Counted from the stretch's first letter, positions 29,446 through 39,248 are shown. The stretch is DNA of 64,000 bases from an uncultured Propionibacteriaceae bacterium (GCA_936924635.1 CAKZHP010000132.1:62001-126000), one strand, 5' to 3'. The notes: generated by a model not told the origin, from the sequence alone. Program-made: numbers and translations.

Positions 29446-30702
29446 GTGCGATCTCGCGCTGTCTCAGCGACCGTGGCAGCCCTTCTGGCGGCCTGCGGCG
29501 GCCCCGCGGCTGTCCCCGGCGCCACAACGTCGCGCTCGGTGGACCTCCAGCCTGCCTCGGCCGGCGTCTCCACCGCGGTGACCGCGCCGGCTGGGTCGGC
29601 ATCGGCGACCCGCCCCGTGCCCGCGTCCTCTGGCCCCGCCTCGGCAACCCGGCCCGTCCCCACGTCGTCAGCGATGCCCAGCTGTGAGACCGTGGCCGCC
29701 GCGATGGCCAGGCGTCAGCGGGTCGGCGAGCTGTTCATGGTGGCCGTGGAGGCCACCGCCTCGCCCGCGGAAGGAGCACGGGCTGCCCGCGCCGCAGGGG
29801 TCGGCAGCGTCGTCCTGCTCGGCACCAGCAGGGCCGGGATCGCCTCCGTGGCGGCCCTCACCTCCGGTATCCGGGCCGCCGTGCCGGGTGTGCTCGTCGC
29901 CACCGACCAGGAGGGCGGCACCGTGCAGCGCCTCCAGGGCGAGGGCTTCGAGACGATCCCGTCCGCGGCCCGCCAGGCGAGTCTCAGCGATGCCGACCTG
30001 CGTGCGGCGGCCAGCCGTTGGGGAGGCCAGCTCGCGGCCGCGGGGGTCCGCTACGACCTCGCTCCGGTGGCCGACGTCGTCCCGGCGGGCAAGGTCGGCT
30101 CCAACGCCCCGATCGGCCAGCTGAACCGCGGCTACGGCAGCGACCCGGCCGCGGTGGGGGCGAAGGCCGCCGCGTTCGTCAGCGGCATGCGCGCCGCCGG
30201 TGTGGCCACGTCGCTGAAACACTTCCCGACGCTGGGCGAGGTCACCGGCAACACCGACTACACGCCGGCCACCGACACGGTGACCACCCGCACCTCACCC
30301 GCCGTGCGCGCATTCGTGCCCGGCATCGTCGCGGGTGCCCAGAGCGTCATGGTGTCCTCGGCCGTCTACACGCGGATCGACCCCGGTGTGCCCGCGGTCT
30401 TCTCCCGCGTCGTAGTGACCGAGATGCTCCGCGGGGACCTCGGCTTCACTGGAGTGGTGATCTCCGACGACCTCGGCGTCGCCGCCTCGGTGGCGAGCGT
30501 CGCGCCGGCGGACCGGGCGCTGCGCTTCTTCGCCGCCGGGGGAGACCTGCTCATCAACGCGGACCCGGCCAAGCAGGCGGCCATGACGGCCAGCGTGGAG
30601 CAGCGGGCCGCTGCTGACCCTGCCTTCGCCGCTCGGGTCACCCAGAGCGCGGCACGCGTGCTGCGTCTCAAGGCCGGGGTCGGTCTCGCCACCTGCTCCT
30701 GA
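29446..30702 (+). CDS. GH3-family lipoprotein (beta-N-acetylhexosaminidase type)
   Basis: The 418-residue protein has a lipobox signal (VSATVAALLAACGG), an Ala/Ser/Pro-rich linker to about residue 80 and a GH3 barrel. Visible motifs are ATDQEGGTVQRLQG, LAPVADVVP, SLKHFPTLGEVTGNTDYTP and the nucleophile Asp in GVVISDDLGV. The family hydrolyses terminal beta-N-acetylglucosamine, often from peptidoglycan or chitooligosaccharides. The usual KHFPGHG-DSH loop is replaced by KHFPTLG-NTD, so acid-base catalysis may differ. GTG 29446 follows GGAGGA. Confidence 0.87.
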   Translation: MRSRAVSATVAALLAACGGPAAVPGATTSRSVDLQPASAGVSTAVTAPAGSASATRPVPASSGPASATRPVPTSSAMPSCETVAAAMARRQRVGELFMVAVEATASPAEGARAARAAGVGSVVLLGTSRAGIASVAALTSGIRAAVPGVLVATDQEGGTVQRLQGEGFETIPSAARQASLSDADLRAAASRWGGQLAAAGVRYDLAPVADVVPAGKVGSNAPIGQLNRGYGSDPAAVGAKAAAFVSGMRAAGVATSLKHFPTLGEVTGNTDYTPATDTVTTRTSPAVRAFVPGIVAGAQSVMVSSAVYTRIDPGVPAVFSRVVVTEMLRGDLGFTGVVISDDLGVAASVASVAPADRALRFFAAGGDLLINADPAKQAAMTASVEQRAAADPAFAARVTQSAARVLRLKAGVGLATCS

Positions 30703-30705
30703 GGG

Positions 30706-31614
30706 TCAGGCGCCGACCTTGAGAGCGGCCATGGCATCACGAGCCGGCTGGACGTACTCCGGCGAGGTGTCCGGGATCGATGCGTAGAACAGGCTCGACG
30801 ACTCAGCCGACGTGGCGACGATGAGCACGATCGCCAGCTCGCCCTTGGTCTTCAGGCCCTTGATGTCGAACGTGAGGTGCGACTCGGTCAGCCACGCCTC
30901 CTTGCCGTCGACGGTCACGGCCTTCGAGACCAGGTCCTCGCGCCCCACCTTCGCGTCGCCGTAGAACGCGCCGACGAGGCACTTCACCACGATGTCGGAA
31001 CCTTCCCGGGGGGAGTAGAACCCATCGCCGGCGACCAGCTCACCGACCAGCACGGAGGCGACCCAGTCCTGCCCCTTGCCCGCGTAGTCCTTCTCGACCG
31101 TCACGGTCTGCTCGGCGACGTCCTGCCCGAAGGGCACCCGGGTGTCGGCCTGCGGCGCGCTCCAGGGGTCCGGCAGCTTGGGGTAGGACAGCATGCCGCC
31201 GTGGACGCGGCCGTCGTTGGGGTGGGCGACCGGTGTCGGCAGCACCTTCTGCTTGGGGCACGGGTTGGTCGTCCCGTTGCCGCCGGGCTGGCCGGGGCCG
31301 GCGGTGTCTCCGCCGCTCAGCGCGCGGACCACCAGGTACCCGATGAGCAGGAAGACCAGGGCGCCGACCGCCAGTGCGATCCAGATGCCGGGGCCACGCT
31401 TGGTCTGCTGCTGCGGGGCGTACGGAGACCGCCCGCCCAGGGGCTGGTTCGGCGAGTACGCGGTCTGGCCGACCGGCTGGCCGAGGGTGCCGTACGGCGG
31501 GGCCGCCTGGGGCGTGGGGGACAGCTGCGCCGACCATGTCGACCCGTTCCAGTAGCGGAACATGCCGCGCTGGCCGCCGGGATCTGGGTACCATCCTGCT
31601 GCTGGGTTGCTCAC
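30706..31614 (-). CDS. DUF2510 membrane protein with extracytoplasmic C-terminal domain
   Basis: From GTG 31614 the protein has 302 residues. It starts with a DUF2510 module (AAGWYPDPGGQRGMFRYWNG, residues about 4-23), then a Pro/Gln-rich spacer, one transmembrane helix near residues 76-97 (GIWIALAVGALVFLLIGYLVV) and an outer domain of about 200 residues. The longer frame up to 31803 lacks DUF2510 precedent and overlaps the divergent gene. The family commonly places a small cytosolic module before a membrane anchor. Function unknown. Confidence 0.82.
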   Translation of the reverse strand: MSNPAAGWYPDPGGQRGMFRYWNGSTWSAQLSPTPQAAPPYGTLGQPVGQTAYSPNQPLGGRSPYAPQQQTKRGPGIWIALAVGALVFLLIGYLVVRALSGGDTAGPGQPGGNGTTNPCPKQKVLPTPVAHPNDGRVHGGMLSYPKLPDPWSAPQADTRVPFGQDVAEQTVTVEKDYAGKGQDWVASVLVGELVAGDGFYSPREGSDIVVKCLVGAFYGDAKVGREDLVSKAVTVDGKEAWLTESHLTFDIKGLKTKGELAIVLIVATSAESSSLFYASIPDTSPEYVQPARDAMAALKVGA

Positions 31615-31692
31615 GGGGGTCAGTGTAGGAGCACGGGGTGCGCCCGCGGCGGCTAGGGTGCTGGCAGTTCCCGCGGCCGACAGGAGACCAGC

Positions 31693-32145
31693 GTGACATC
31701 GCCCCACGACCCCTGGGCCCGCATCGCTGCGGAGTCGGAGCTGCGGCCCCCACGGGGCCCGGTGCAGGAGGTGCCCGGCTCCCCGGCCTCTGCGCAGAGC
31801 CACGACGGCCAGGTCGGGCCCCCGGTGACGCCCATCCGGCTCGACGAGGTCCCCGCTGCCGCAACGACGGCCGTCCCGACCGGGCCCGCCCGGCCGACGG
31901 TCACCGACGTGCCGTACACCGCCCCGGTCGCCACGACGGAGCCGGTCGAGGTGGTGGCCGCGAACCCGTACCCGATGGCACCCGCCCCAGACCAGGGGCC
32001 GCCACCCCCGCTGATCACCGAGGTGCCGGCCCCGGCCCCTGACCCGGCGCCGCCGCTGGTCGACCTGCCCGAGAACGCCAGCGCCGCCCCCGCGAAGACC
32101 TCCTGGTGGCAGGTCATGCTCGGCAAGGGCGGCGCGGGGGAGTGA
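31693..32145 (+). CDS. Proline-rich low-complexity protein of unknown function
   Basis: The 150-residue product starts MTSPHDPWARIAAESEL and is dominated by Pro, Ala, Thr and Val. It ends in a short aromatic tail (KTSWWQVMLGKGG). There is no signal peptide or helix long enough to span a membrane. A GTG start at 31693 is divergent from the DUF2510 gene. Codon-position GC looks coding, but I recognise no family. Confidence 0.6.
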   Translation: MTSPHDPWARIAAESELRPPRGPVQEVPGSPASAQSHDGQVGPPVTPIRLDEVPAAATTAVPTGPARPTVTDVPYTAPVATTEPVEVVAANPYPMAPAPDQGPPPPLITEVPAPAPDPAPPLVDLPENASAAPAKTSWWQVMLGKGGAGE

Positions 32146-32157
32146 ACCCCTCAGGGA

Positions 32158-32934
32158 TCAGCCGAAGCGGCCGGTGATGTAGTCCTCGGTCGCCTTCTCG
32201 TCAGGGTTGGAGAAGATCTTCTCCGTGGCGTTGATCTCCACCAGCTTGCCGGGCTCTCCCTGGGCGGCCAGGTTGAAGAACGCCGTCCGGTCGCTGACGC
32301 GCGACGCCTGCTGCATGTTGTGCGTCACGATCACCACCGTGTAGTCCTCCTTGAGCTCACCGATGAGGTCCTCGATGGCGAGCGTGGAGATGGGGTCCAG
32401 GGCCGAGCAGGGCTCGTCCATCAGCAGCACCTCGGGCCGCACCGCGATGGCGCGGGCGATGCAGAGACGCTGCTGCTGGCCGCCGGAGAGGGAGGTGCCG
32501 GCCCGGTTCAGGCGGTCCTTCACCTCGTTCCAGAGGTTGGCGCCCTTGAGAGAGGTCTCGACGGCCTCGTCCAGCGTCGACTTGTTGCTGACGCCGTTGA
32601 GGCGCAGCCCCGCCACCACGTTGTCGTAGATCGACATCGACGGGAACGGGTTGGGCCGCTGGAACACCATGCCGACGTGACGGCGCACGGCGACCGGGTC
32701 GACGCCCGGGCCGTACAGGTCGACGCCGTCGAGGGCGACCTTGCCCTTCGCGTACGCGCCGGGGATCACCTCGTGCATGCGGTTCAGCGTGCGCAGCACC
32801 GTCGACTTGCCGCAGCCGGAGGGGCCGATGAAGGCCGTGACCGTCCGGGGCTCGACCGTCAGCGAGACGTCCTGGACGGCCTTGAACGACCCGTAGAAGA
32901 TGTCGAGGTTCTCGACGTCGATGCGCTTGGCCAT
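32158..32934 (-). CDS. pstB: Phosphate ABC transporter ATP-binding protein PstB
   Basis: The 258-residue ATPase has Walker [10 protein letters not shown], signature LSGGQQQR and Walker [13 protein letters not shown], with the PstB-typical [17 protein letters not shown]-loop. It powers the high-affinity phosphate importer. It begins just after the pstA stop in the pstSCAB operon. Confidence 0.97.
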   Translation of the reverse strand: MAKRIDVENLDIFYGSFKAVQDVSLTVEPRTVTAFIGPSGCGKSTVLRTLNRMHEVIPGAYAKGKVALDGVDLYGPGVDPVAVRRHVGMVFQRPNPFPSMSIYDNVVAGLRLNGVSNKSTLDEAVETSLKGANLWNEVKDRLNRAGTSLSGGQQQRLCIARAIAVRPEVLLMDEPCSALDPISTLAIEDLIGELKEDYTVVIVTHNMQQASRVSDRTAFFNLAAQGEPGKLVEINATEKIFSNPDEKATEDYITGRFG

Positions 32935-32935
32935 G

Positions 32936-33835
32936 TCACTTGTCCTTCAGCTTGCTGGCGCGGGCGATCGCGCGCGCCAGGAGGTTGAGGCCCATCACGA
33001 GCAGGATGAGCGTGAGAGCGGCGCCCCAGACCCGGTCGTAGCCGGGGAGCGTCTCGGCCACGTCGCGGCCGGTGTTGATCATCGTCGGCAGCGTGCCGAT
33101 CGTCGGGCTGGTGGGAGACCAGTAGAGGTTGCGGGCGTAGGCGACGAGGATGAGCAGCGGCGCCGTCTCGCCCATGACCCGCGCCAGGCCGAGCACCACG
33201 CCGGTCGCGATGCCGGAGAACGCGGTCGGCACGACCACCTTCAGGATGGTCTTCCACTTCGGCACGCCCAGTGCGTACGACGCCTCGCGCAGCGAGTCGG
33301 GCACCAGCTTGAGCATCTCCTCGGTGGACCTGAGCACGGTGGGCAGCATCAGCAGCACCAGCGAGATGGCGGCCGCGATCACGCTGCGGCCGAGACCGAG
33401 GACGGTGATGAGGAGGGCGAAGACGAACAGGGCCGCGACGATCGAGGGGATGCCGGAGAGGATGTCGACCATGAAGGAGACGACCCGCGCCGCCTTCGTG
33501 CCCCGGGCGTACTCGATGAGGAAGATCGCACCCAGGATGCCGATGGGCACCGCGATCACGGCCGTGATGAGGCCGATCTCGATCGTGCCCACGATGGCGT
33601 GCAGCGCGCCGCCGCCGGCCCGGCGGTCCGTGGTGCCGGCCAGGTCGCTCGTCCACCACTCGGCGCTGAGGATCACCGGCAGGCCCTTGGAGACGATGCT
33701 GACGAGGATCCACACCAGCGGGATGAGCGAGATCACGGCCGAGGCGTAGACGAGAACTCGAACGAGGGTGTCGACGGTCTTGCGGGTGCCACCGGCACCG
33801 CGCAGGTCCATCGCGGTCTGGGTCGCGGCGCTCAC
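32936..33835 (-). CDS. pstA: Phosphate ABC transporter permease PstA
   Basis: The 299-residue protein has six transmembrane segments and the EAA loop ([30 protein letters not shown]). Its start overlaps the pstC stop by four bases. Confidence 0.96.
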   Translation of the reverse strand: MSAATQTAMDLRGAGGTRKTVDTLVRVLVYASAVISLIPLVWILVSIVSKGLPVILSAEWWTSDLAGTTDRRAGGGALHAIVGTIEIGLITAVIAVPIGILGAIFLIEYARGTKAARVVSFMVDILSGIPSIVAALFVFALLITVLGLGRSVIAAAISLVLLMLPTVLRSTEEMLKLVPDSLREASYALGVPKWKTILKVVVPTAFSGIATGVVLGLARVMGETAPLLILVAYARNLYWSPTSPTIGTLPTMINTGRDVAETLPGYDRVWGAALTLILLVMGLNLLARAIARASKLKDK

Positions 33836-35019
33836 TTCGTCTTCTTCCTGTCGGCGATCACCCGCGCGATCGCGTTGACCGCGAAGGTCACGACGAACAG
33901 CACGAGGCCGGCGGCGATGTAGGCGCCGGTCTTCGACGGGGTGTCGAACTCCGCGGCGTTGTTGGCGATCTTCGAGGCGAACGTCTCACCGCCGGCGAAG
34001 AGGCTGACGTTGATGCCGGGGTCGTTCGTGGTGGAGAGGATGATCATGACCGCGACGGTCTCGCCGAGCGCGCGGCCGAGGCCGAGCATGGAGGCGGCGA
34101 CGACGCCGGAGCGGCCGTACGGGATCACCGCGGTGCGGATCATCTCCCACTTCGTGGCGCCCAGCGCGAGGGCTGCCTCGACGTGGTCACGCGGGGTCTG
34201 CACGAACACGTCACGTGACATCGCCGAGACGATGGGCAGGATCATGATGGCCAGCACGATGGAGGCCGTCATGACGTTGCCCGTGGAGGAGACGCCCGGG
34301 CCGAAGATCGGGATCCACCCCAGGGTGCGCTCCAGCCAGGCGTAGAACGGCGCGAGCGCCGGCCCCAGGAGCTTCAAACCCCACAGGCCGAAGACGATCG
34401 AGGGCACCGCGGCGAGCAGGTCGATGAGGAAGCCGATGACGTTGCCGACACGTGGCTTCAGGTACTGCGTGACCAGCAGGGCCGTGCCGACCGCGACCGG
34501 CACCGCGAGGATCATCGCGACGACCGACGACAGCACGGTGGTCCACAGCAGCCCGGCGATGCCGAAGGCCAGCTCGCCGCCGCTCACCTGCCAGCTGGTG
34601 GAGGTGAAGAAGTTCTCCTTGTTCGCCGCGAGGCTCGGGACGGCCACCCAGGCGAGGAAGGCACCGACGAAGACGACGAGACCCACGATGAAGAAGGCCG
34701 CGGCGTACGCGGCCCCGCGGAAAGCGCGGTCGGGGCCGTGACCGATGGGCGCGAGATCGACGCCCTGGGCCTGCGCCTGGGCGATGGCCTGCTGCTGCTC
34801 GGCCGCGGTGGGCTCCGCCTCCACGACCGGCATGGCAGCCACGGCAGGGGCGTCATCGGTCGCGCGCAGGCCGGTGCCGACGCTGGTGGCGGCGGCCGCC
34901 GGGGCTGCCGGCTCGGGGGTCGAGCTGTGCTCGGGTGCGGCAGCCTCGACGACCGGCTCGGCACCCGCGGTGTCGCTGGGGGTTCTGTTCACATCAGGAC
35001 CTTCATGCTCGGTGGTCAT
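33832..35019 (-). CDS. pstC: Phosphate ABC transporter permease PstC with long N-terminal extension
   Basis: ATG 35019 follows GGAGGAGC and gives 395 residues, against about 300 for typical PstC. The first 95 residues are Ala/Pro/Glu/Thr-rich, without hydrophobic segments, ending near GVDLAPIGHGPDR; six helices and an EAA loop (VEAALALGATKWEMIRTAVIPYGRSGVVAA) follow. Extended PstC proteins occur in actinobacteria, but this tail is low-complexity and probably cytosolic. It lies 86 bases after pstS. Confidence 0.93.
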   Translation of the reverse strand: MTTEHEGPDVNRTPSDTAGAEPVVEAAAPEHSSTPEPAAPAAAATSVGTGLRATDDAPAVAAMPVVEAEPTAAEQQQAIAQAQAQGVDLAPIGHGPDRAFRGAAYAAAFFIVGLVVFVGAFLAWVAVPSLAANKENFFTSTSWQVSGGELAFGIAGLLWTTVLSSVVAMILAVPVAVGTALLVTQYLKPRVGNVIGFLIDLLAAVPSIVFGLWGLKLLGPALAPFYAWLERTLGWIPIFGPGVSSTGNVMTASIVLAIMILPIVSAMSRDVFVQTPRDHVEAALALGATKWEMIRTAVIPYGRSGVVAASMLGLGRALGETVAVMIILSTTNDPGINVSLFAGGETFASKIANNAAEFDTPSKTGAYIAAGLVLFVVTFAVNAIARVIADRKKTK

Positions 35020-35105
35020 GCTCCTCCGGGTGGGACTGGAGCGACCCCCGGCGCCTGTGGACGCCGAGGGCCGCTCCGTCGTGGATCGGTCAGCGACCTC
35101 GGGGA

Positions 35106-36215
35106 CTACTTGATCTCCTTGACCGCAGCCTGCACCTTCTGCTGCATGGAGGAGGGCAGCGGGGCGTAGCCGAGGGCCTCCAGGTCGGCCTGGCCGTCCT
35201 TCGACGCGAAGAAGCCCAGGAAGTCCTTCAGCAGGGCGGTCTTGTCGGCGTCGAGGCCGGAGGAGCAGACGATCTCGTAGGTCACCAGGATGGCCGGGTA
35301 GGCGCCCTGGGCCTTCGTGGCGTAGTCGATGTCGAGCTTCAGGTCGTTGCCGGTGCCACTCACCTTGGCCGCGTCGAGCGCCTTGCCGACGTTGGCGGAG
35401 GTCAGCTCCACCGCGCCGGAGCCCATGTCGAGCTGCGAGATGCCGAGCTTGTTGTCCTTGGCGTAGCTCCACTCGAGGTAGCCGATCGAGCCCGGAGTGG
35501 CCTTGACGGCCTCGGCGACACCGGAGGACTTGTTCTTGCCCTCGCCCACGCCCTTCCAGGCCTTCGACGCGTCGGTCGTCCAGGACGACGGGGCAGCGGC
35601 CTTGAGGAACTTGGTCACGTTCTCGGTGGTGCCCGACTCGTCGGAGCGGAAGAAGACCGTGATCTTGTCGCCGGGGAGCTTGGCGTCGGGGTTGATCTTG
35701 GCGATGGCCGGGTCGTTCCAGGTGGTGATCTTGCCCGTGAAGATCTGGGCCAGCACGTCGGGGGTCATGACCAGCTTGGTGACGCCGTTCAGGTTGTACG
35801 AGAACGCGACCGGGCCGACGACCATGGGCAGGTTCCAGGCCGGAGCAGACTTGCAGCGCGAGGCGGCAGCGGTGGCCTCCTCGGCCTTCAGCGCAGAGTC
35901 GGAGCCGCCGAAGTCGACCAGGCCGGCGTTGAAGTTCTTGATGCCGGCGCCGGAGCCCGAGGGGTTGTACTCGATCTTGGCCTTGTCCTTGCACTGCTTG
36001 TTGTAGGCCGCGACGACTTCGTCGATGGCGTTCTTCTGCGCCGAGGAGCCCTCGCCGGTCAGCTTGCCGGAGGGGCAGACGAGCGCCGCGGCCTGTCCGG
36101 AGCTGTTGGCGTCGGGCGCGGGGGTCCCGCCGGGAGTCGTGGACGAGCTGCACGCGGTGAACGAAAGAGTGCCGAGAGCGGCGATCGCCGCGATCTTCGC
36201 TGCACGAGTGGTCAC
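35106..36215 (-). CDS. pstS: Phosphate-binding lipoprotein PstS
   Basis: The 369-residue protein has a lipobox signal (KIAAIAALGTLSFTAC, Cys about 20) and PstS phosphate-binding loops (LTGEGSSAQKNAI, FNPSGSGAG-like YNPSGSGAGIKNF, FRSDESGTTENVTKFL). GTG 36215 with GAAGGA six bases upstream is the start; longer frames would bury the signal peptide. PHO-box repeats lie about 100 bases upstream, so induction by phosphate starvation through PhoP is expected. Confidence 0.96.
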   Translation of the reverse strand: MTTRAAKIAAIAALGTLSFTACSSSTTPGGTPAPDANSSGQAAALVCPSGKLTGEGSSAQKNAIDEVVAAYNKQCKDKAKIEYNPSGSGAGIKNFNAGLVDFGGSDSALKAEEATAAASRCKSAPAWNLPMVVGPVAFSYNLNGVTKLVMTPDVLAQIFTGKITTWNDPAIAKINPDAKLPGDKITVFFRSDESGTTENVTKFLKAAAPSSWTTDASKAWKGVGEGKNKSSGVAEAVKATPGSIGYLEWSYAKDNKLGISQLDMGSGAVELTSANVGKALDAAKVSGTGNDLKLDIDYATKAQGAYPAILVTYEIVCSSGLDADKTALLKDFLGFFASKDGQADLEALGYAPLPSSMQQKVQAAVKEIK

Positions 36216-36316
36216 AACAGTTCCTTCGGGTCGAGATCCGGCACCTTTGGCCGGGGGAGCTGAGCGCTCCACGTCGCTGACGCTAGAGAGGGCATGTGAC
36301 CGGATCTCCCGGCTGG

Positions 36317-36334
36317 GGTGAACGGGAGGTGAAC
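36317..36334 (-). promoter_or_regulatory. PHO box upstream of pstS
   Basis: On the minus strand two GTTCACC cores occur exactly 11 bases apart (complement of GGTGAAC at 36317-36323 and 36328-36334). This matches the 11-nt direct-repeat architecture of actinobacterial PhoP (PHO-box) sites. It is about 100-120 bases upstream of the pstS start, suitable for activation. Confidence 0.8.
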
Positions 36335-36363
36335 GGGGGCGGTCACCCCTGGAGAGGTGGTCG

Positions 36364-36377
36364 GGAAAGCGGTTGCC
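36364..36377. promoter_or_regulatory. Candidate LacI-family operator upstream of SDR-flavoprotein genes
   Basis: GGAAAGCGGTTGCC matches the palindrome GGAAAGCGCTTTCC at 12 of 14 positions. Close relatives lie upstream of the Gfo/Idh operon and between lacI and eda. It is 77-90 bases upstream of the SDR start. Confidence 0.5.
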
Positions 36378-36453
36378 CCCACCGGGAGAGTGCAGCATGA
36401 TGGGCACGAAGATCGGTCGAAGGTGGCCGACAGGTGAACGAAGGAGCCTGCCC

Positions 36454-37221
36454 GTGCCCGTGGCGATGGTGACAGGAGGTAGCCGGGGGATCGGCCGCGG
36501 CATCACGGAGCGGTTGCTGGGCGACGGCTGGCAGGTGTCGATCCTCGCCACGCGGCCCGCGCCGGCCGACGTGCTCGACGCGCTGGGCGCGCTGGGCGAG
36601 GTGTCGTACACGGCGGGCAGCATCGCCGAGCCCGACGACCACCGCCGCTATCTCCAGCAGACCCTGGACGCGTTCGGCCGGGTGGACGCGCTGGTGAACA
36701 ACGCCGGCGTCGCCCCGAGCGTGCGCGACGACATCCTGGAGGCCACCACCGAGGAGTTCGACCGGGTGCTGGGGATCAACCTGCGCGGCCCGTACTTCCT
36801 CACCCAGCTGGTCGCCAACCAGATGGTCGCCCAGCGCGGCGCCGAGGTGCCGACCGACCGGCCGTGCGGCACGGTCGTCAACGTCTCCAGCATCTCGGCC
36901 ACGACGGTGTCGACGAACCGCGGTGAGTACTGCATCTCCAAGGCCGGGGTCGCCATGGCGACCCAGCTCTGGGCCGCCAGGCTCGCGCCCGAGGGGATCG
37001 TCGTGTACGAGGTGCGGCCGGGCGTGATCGCCACCGACATGACCGCAGGGGTTCAGGAGAAGTACGACGCGCTGTTCGCGAACGGGCTCGCCCCGATGCC
37101 GCGCTGGGGCACCACTGCCGACGTCGCCGGGGCGGTGTCGCTGCTGGTCAGCGGCCAGATGCCGTACTCCACCGGAGACGTCATCACTGTCGGCGGCGGC
37201 ATGCAGATCCCGAGGCTCTGA
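36454..37221 (+). CDS. SDR oxidoreductase paired with a flavoprotein
   Basis: The 255-residue SDR has TGGSRGIGRG, LVNNAGVAP, the catalytic Ser in VNVSSISA and YCISKAG. GTG 36454 follows AAGGAG; the frame is open upstream but without a ribosome site. Its stop overlaps the ATG of the flavoprotein, so the two are coupled and likely act on successive alcohol or keto intermediates. They diverge from pstS and carry an operator shared with the sugar cluster. The substrate is unknown. Confidence 0.88.
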   Translation: MPVAMVTGGSRGIGRGITERLLGDGWQVSILATRPAPADVLDALGALGEVSYTAGSIAEPDDHRRYLQQTLDAFGRVDALVNNAGVAPSVRDDILEATTEEFDRVLGINLRGPYFLTQLVANQMVAQRGAEVPTDRPCGTVVNVSSISATTVSTNRGEYCISKAGVAMATQLWAARLAPEGIVVYEVRPGVIATDMTAGVQEKYDALFANGLAPMPRWGTTADVAGAVSLLVSGQMPYSTGDVITVGGGMQIPRL

Positions 37222-39230
37222 TGCAGTCGCTGACCGTGGCCGGGCGGGAGATCCCGGTCGTCACCGCGAACACCGTGGTGGTCGGCACCGGGGCTGCGGG
37301 CTACTGCGCCGCCGACCGGCTCGCGATGTTCGGCACCGACGACGTGGTCGTCGTCACCGACAAGATCCGCGCCGGAGCGTCCCGGAACGCGGGGTCAGAC
37401 AAGCAGACCTACTACAAGCTGACGCTCTCGGGTGCCGAGCCCGACTCGGTGCGCTCCATGGCCGAGACCCTGTTCGCCGGCGGCTCCATGGACGGTGACA
37501 TCGCGCTCGCCGAGGCCGCCTGGAGCGCGCGCTGCTTCTTCCACCTCGTCGAGTCGGGCGTGCCGTTCCCGCACGCGCGGTCGGGGGAGTTCGTCGGCTA
37601 CAAGACCGACCACGACCCCCGGCAGCGCGCGACGTCGGTCGGCCCGTACACGTCGAAGACCATGGTCGAGCGCCTTGAGGCTCGCGTGACCGGGCGCGGC
37701 ACCCGGGTGATCGACGCCTGCCGCGTGGTCGACCTGGTCGTGCGCGACGGGGCGGTGGTCGGGCTGCTGTGCCTCAAGACCGACGTGCCCGAGGGCGACG
37801 AGAGCCGGTTCCTGCTGCTGCGCTGCACCAACCTCGTGTACGCCACGGGTGGCCCGGCCGGCATGTACGCCGACGCGGTCTACCCGCACGGCCAGTGGGG
37901 GGCCAACGGGGCGGCGCTGCGGGCCGGGGTCCGCGGCAAGAACCTCACCGAGTGGCAGTTCGGGCTGGCGTCGATCAAGCCGCGGTGGAACGTCTCCGGC
38001 ACGTACATGCAGGTCGTGCCGCGGTTTGTCTCCACCGACGCCGACGGCGGCGACGAGCGGGAGTTCCTCACCGAGGCCATCAGTGACCCGGGCCGGCTGA
38101 TGAGCCTGGTGTTCCTCAAGGGCTACCAGTGGCCGTTCGACATCCGCAAGGCGCGGGACGGCTCCTCGCTGGTCGACCTGCTGGTCTACCAGGAGCGCGT
38201 GCTGCGCGGGCGGCGGGTCTTCCTCGACTTCCGTACGAACCCGGGCGGTGGGTCGTTCGACGCGTCGCTGCTCAGCCCGGAGGCGTACGACTACCTCGAC
38301 CGTGCCGGCGTGGTCGCGCTGGGTGACTCGACGCCGATCCAGCGGCTGCAGCACATGAACCGGCCGTCGTACGACTTCTACCTGGAGCGCAACCCGCGGA
38401 TCGACCTGGAGACCGACATGCTCGAGGTCGCCGTGTGCGCGCAGCACAACAACGGCGGGCTCGCGGTCGACCAGTGGTGGCACTCGAACCTGGAGGGCTT
38501 CTTCCCGGTCGGCGAGGCGGCCGGGGCGCACGGCATCTACCGGCCGGGCGGTGCCGCGCTGAACTCGGGCCAGGTGGGGGCGACGCGAGCCGCGACGTAC
38601 ATCGCCGCCCGACGCACATCGGCGCCTGCGGAGGACGGCGTGTACGAAGGTGCGGCCACCCCCGTGGTCGAGGCGGCTCTCGCCCTGCTGGACGCGGCCA
38701 CCGGGCGCGCGGCCTCGGCCGAGGACACCACCGACGCGCTGCTCCGGGAGTGCACCGAGCTGATGAGCTCGCACGCCGGCGTGGTGCGCTCCCGGGCCTC
38801 GATCGGTGACGCGCTGGAACAGGTCAGGCACTGGCTCGATGCGTACGCAACCGAGGCTGTCGCCGACCCCACCAGCCGCCGCTCGGTCAACCGGCTGTTC
38901 CTGATCCGCGACATCCTCACCTCGCAGCGGGTCTACCTGCAGGCGATGGCCGACTACCTCGACCACGGCGGCCGCTCGCGCGGCTCGGTGCTCTACACCG
39001 ACGAGGCGGGCACGCTGCCGCTCGACGGGCCCGGTGGCGTGGAGCTCGACCTGCCGGAGATCTTCCGCTTCGAGCTGGAGGACGGCCTGACCGACGTGAT
39101 CCAGGAGGTCGCGTGGGACGGCCAGGGGGACCCGAGCTTTGACTGGCGCCCCGTACGCCCGATCCCGAGCGACGACGAGTTCTTCGAGAACGTCTGGCGG
39201 CACTACCGCGACGACAAGAACGTCTACTAG
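37221..39230 (+). CDS. FAD-binding oxidoreductase of the fumarate reductase/succinate dehydrogenase flavoprotein fold
   Basis: The 669-residue protein opens with a dinucleotide motif (TVVVGTGAAGYCAADRL). It has the FAD-family strand NLVYATGGPAGMY and the C-terminal capping region with NNGGLAVD and GEAAGAHGIYRPGGAALNSGQVGATRAA. These place it with fumarate-reductase-like flavoproteins. No iron-sulfur or membrane partner is nearby, so it is probably a soluble dehydrogenase or reductase. It is coupled to the SDR gene and shares its operator with the sugar genes, which suggests an oxidised sugar or cyclitol substrate; that is inference. Confidence 0.87.
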   Translation: MQSLTVAGREIPVVTANTVVVGTGAAGYCAADRLAMFGTDDVVVVTDKIRAGASRNAGSDKQTYYKLTLSGAEPDSVRSMAETLFAGGSMDGDIALAEAAWSARCFFHLVESGVPFPHARSGEFVGYKTDHDPRQRATSVGPYTSKTMVERLEARVTGRGTRVIDACRVVDLVVRDGAVVGLLCLKTDVPEGDESRFLLLRCTNLVYATGGPAGMYADAVYPHGQWGANGAALRAGVRGKNLTEWQFGLASIKPRWNVSGTYMQVVPRFVSTDADGGDEREFLTEAISDPGRLMSLVFLKGYQWPFDIRKARDGSSLVDLLVYQERVLRGRRVFLDFRTNPGGGSFDASLLSPEAYDYLDRAGVVALGDSTPIQRLQHMNRPSYDFYLERNPRIDLETDMLEVAVCAQHNNGGLAVDQWWHSNLEGFFPVGEAAGAHGIYRPGGAALNSGQVGATRAATYIAARRTSAPAEDGVYEGAATPVVEAALALLDAATGRAASAEDTTDALLRECTELMSSHAGVVRSRASIGDALEQVRHWLDAYATEAVADPTSRRSVNRLFLIRDILTSQRVYLQAMADYLDHGGRSRGSVLYTDEAGTLPLDGPGGVELDLPEIFRFELEDGLTDVIQEVAWDGQGDPSFDWRPVRPIPSDDEFFENVWRHYRDDKNVY

Positions 39231-39248
39231 CCCCGTACGGTCCCGCGG

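Noticed and set aside
34719..34727. GGAAAGCGC, resembling half of the cluster operator
   Set aside because: It lies inside pstC coding sequence and lacks the second half; it is a chance match.
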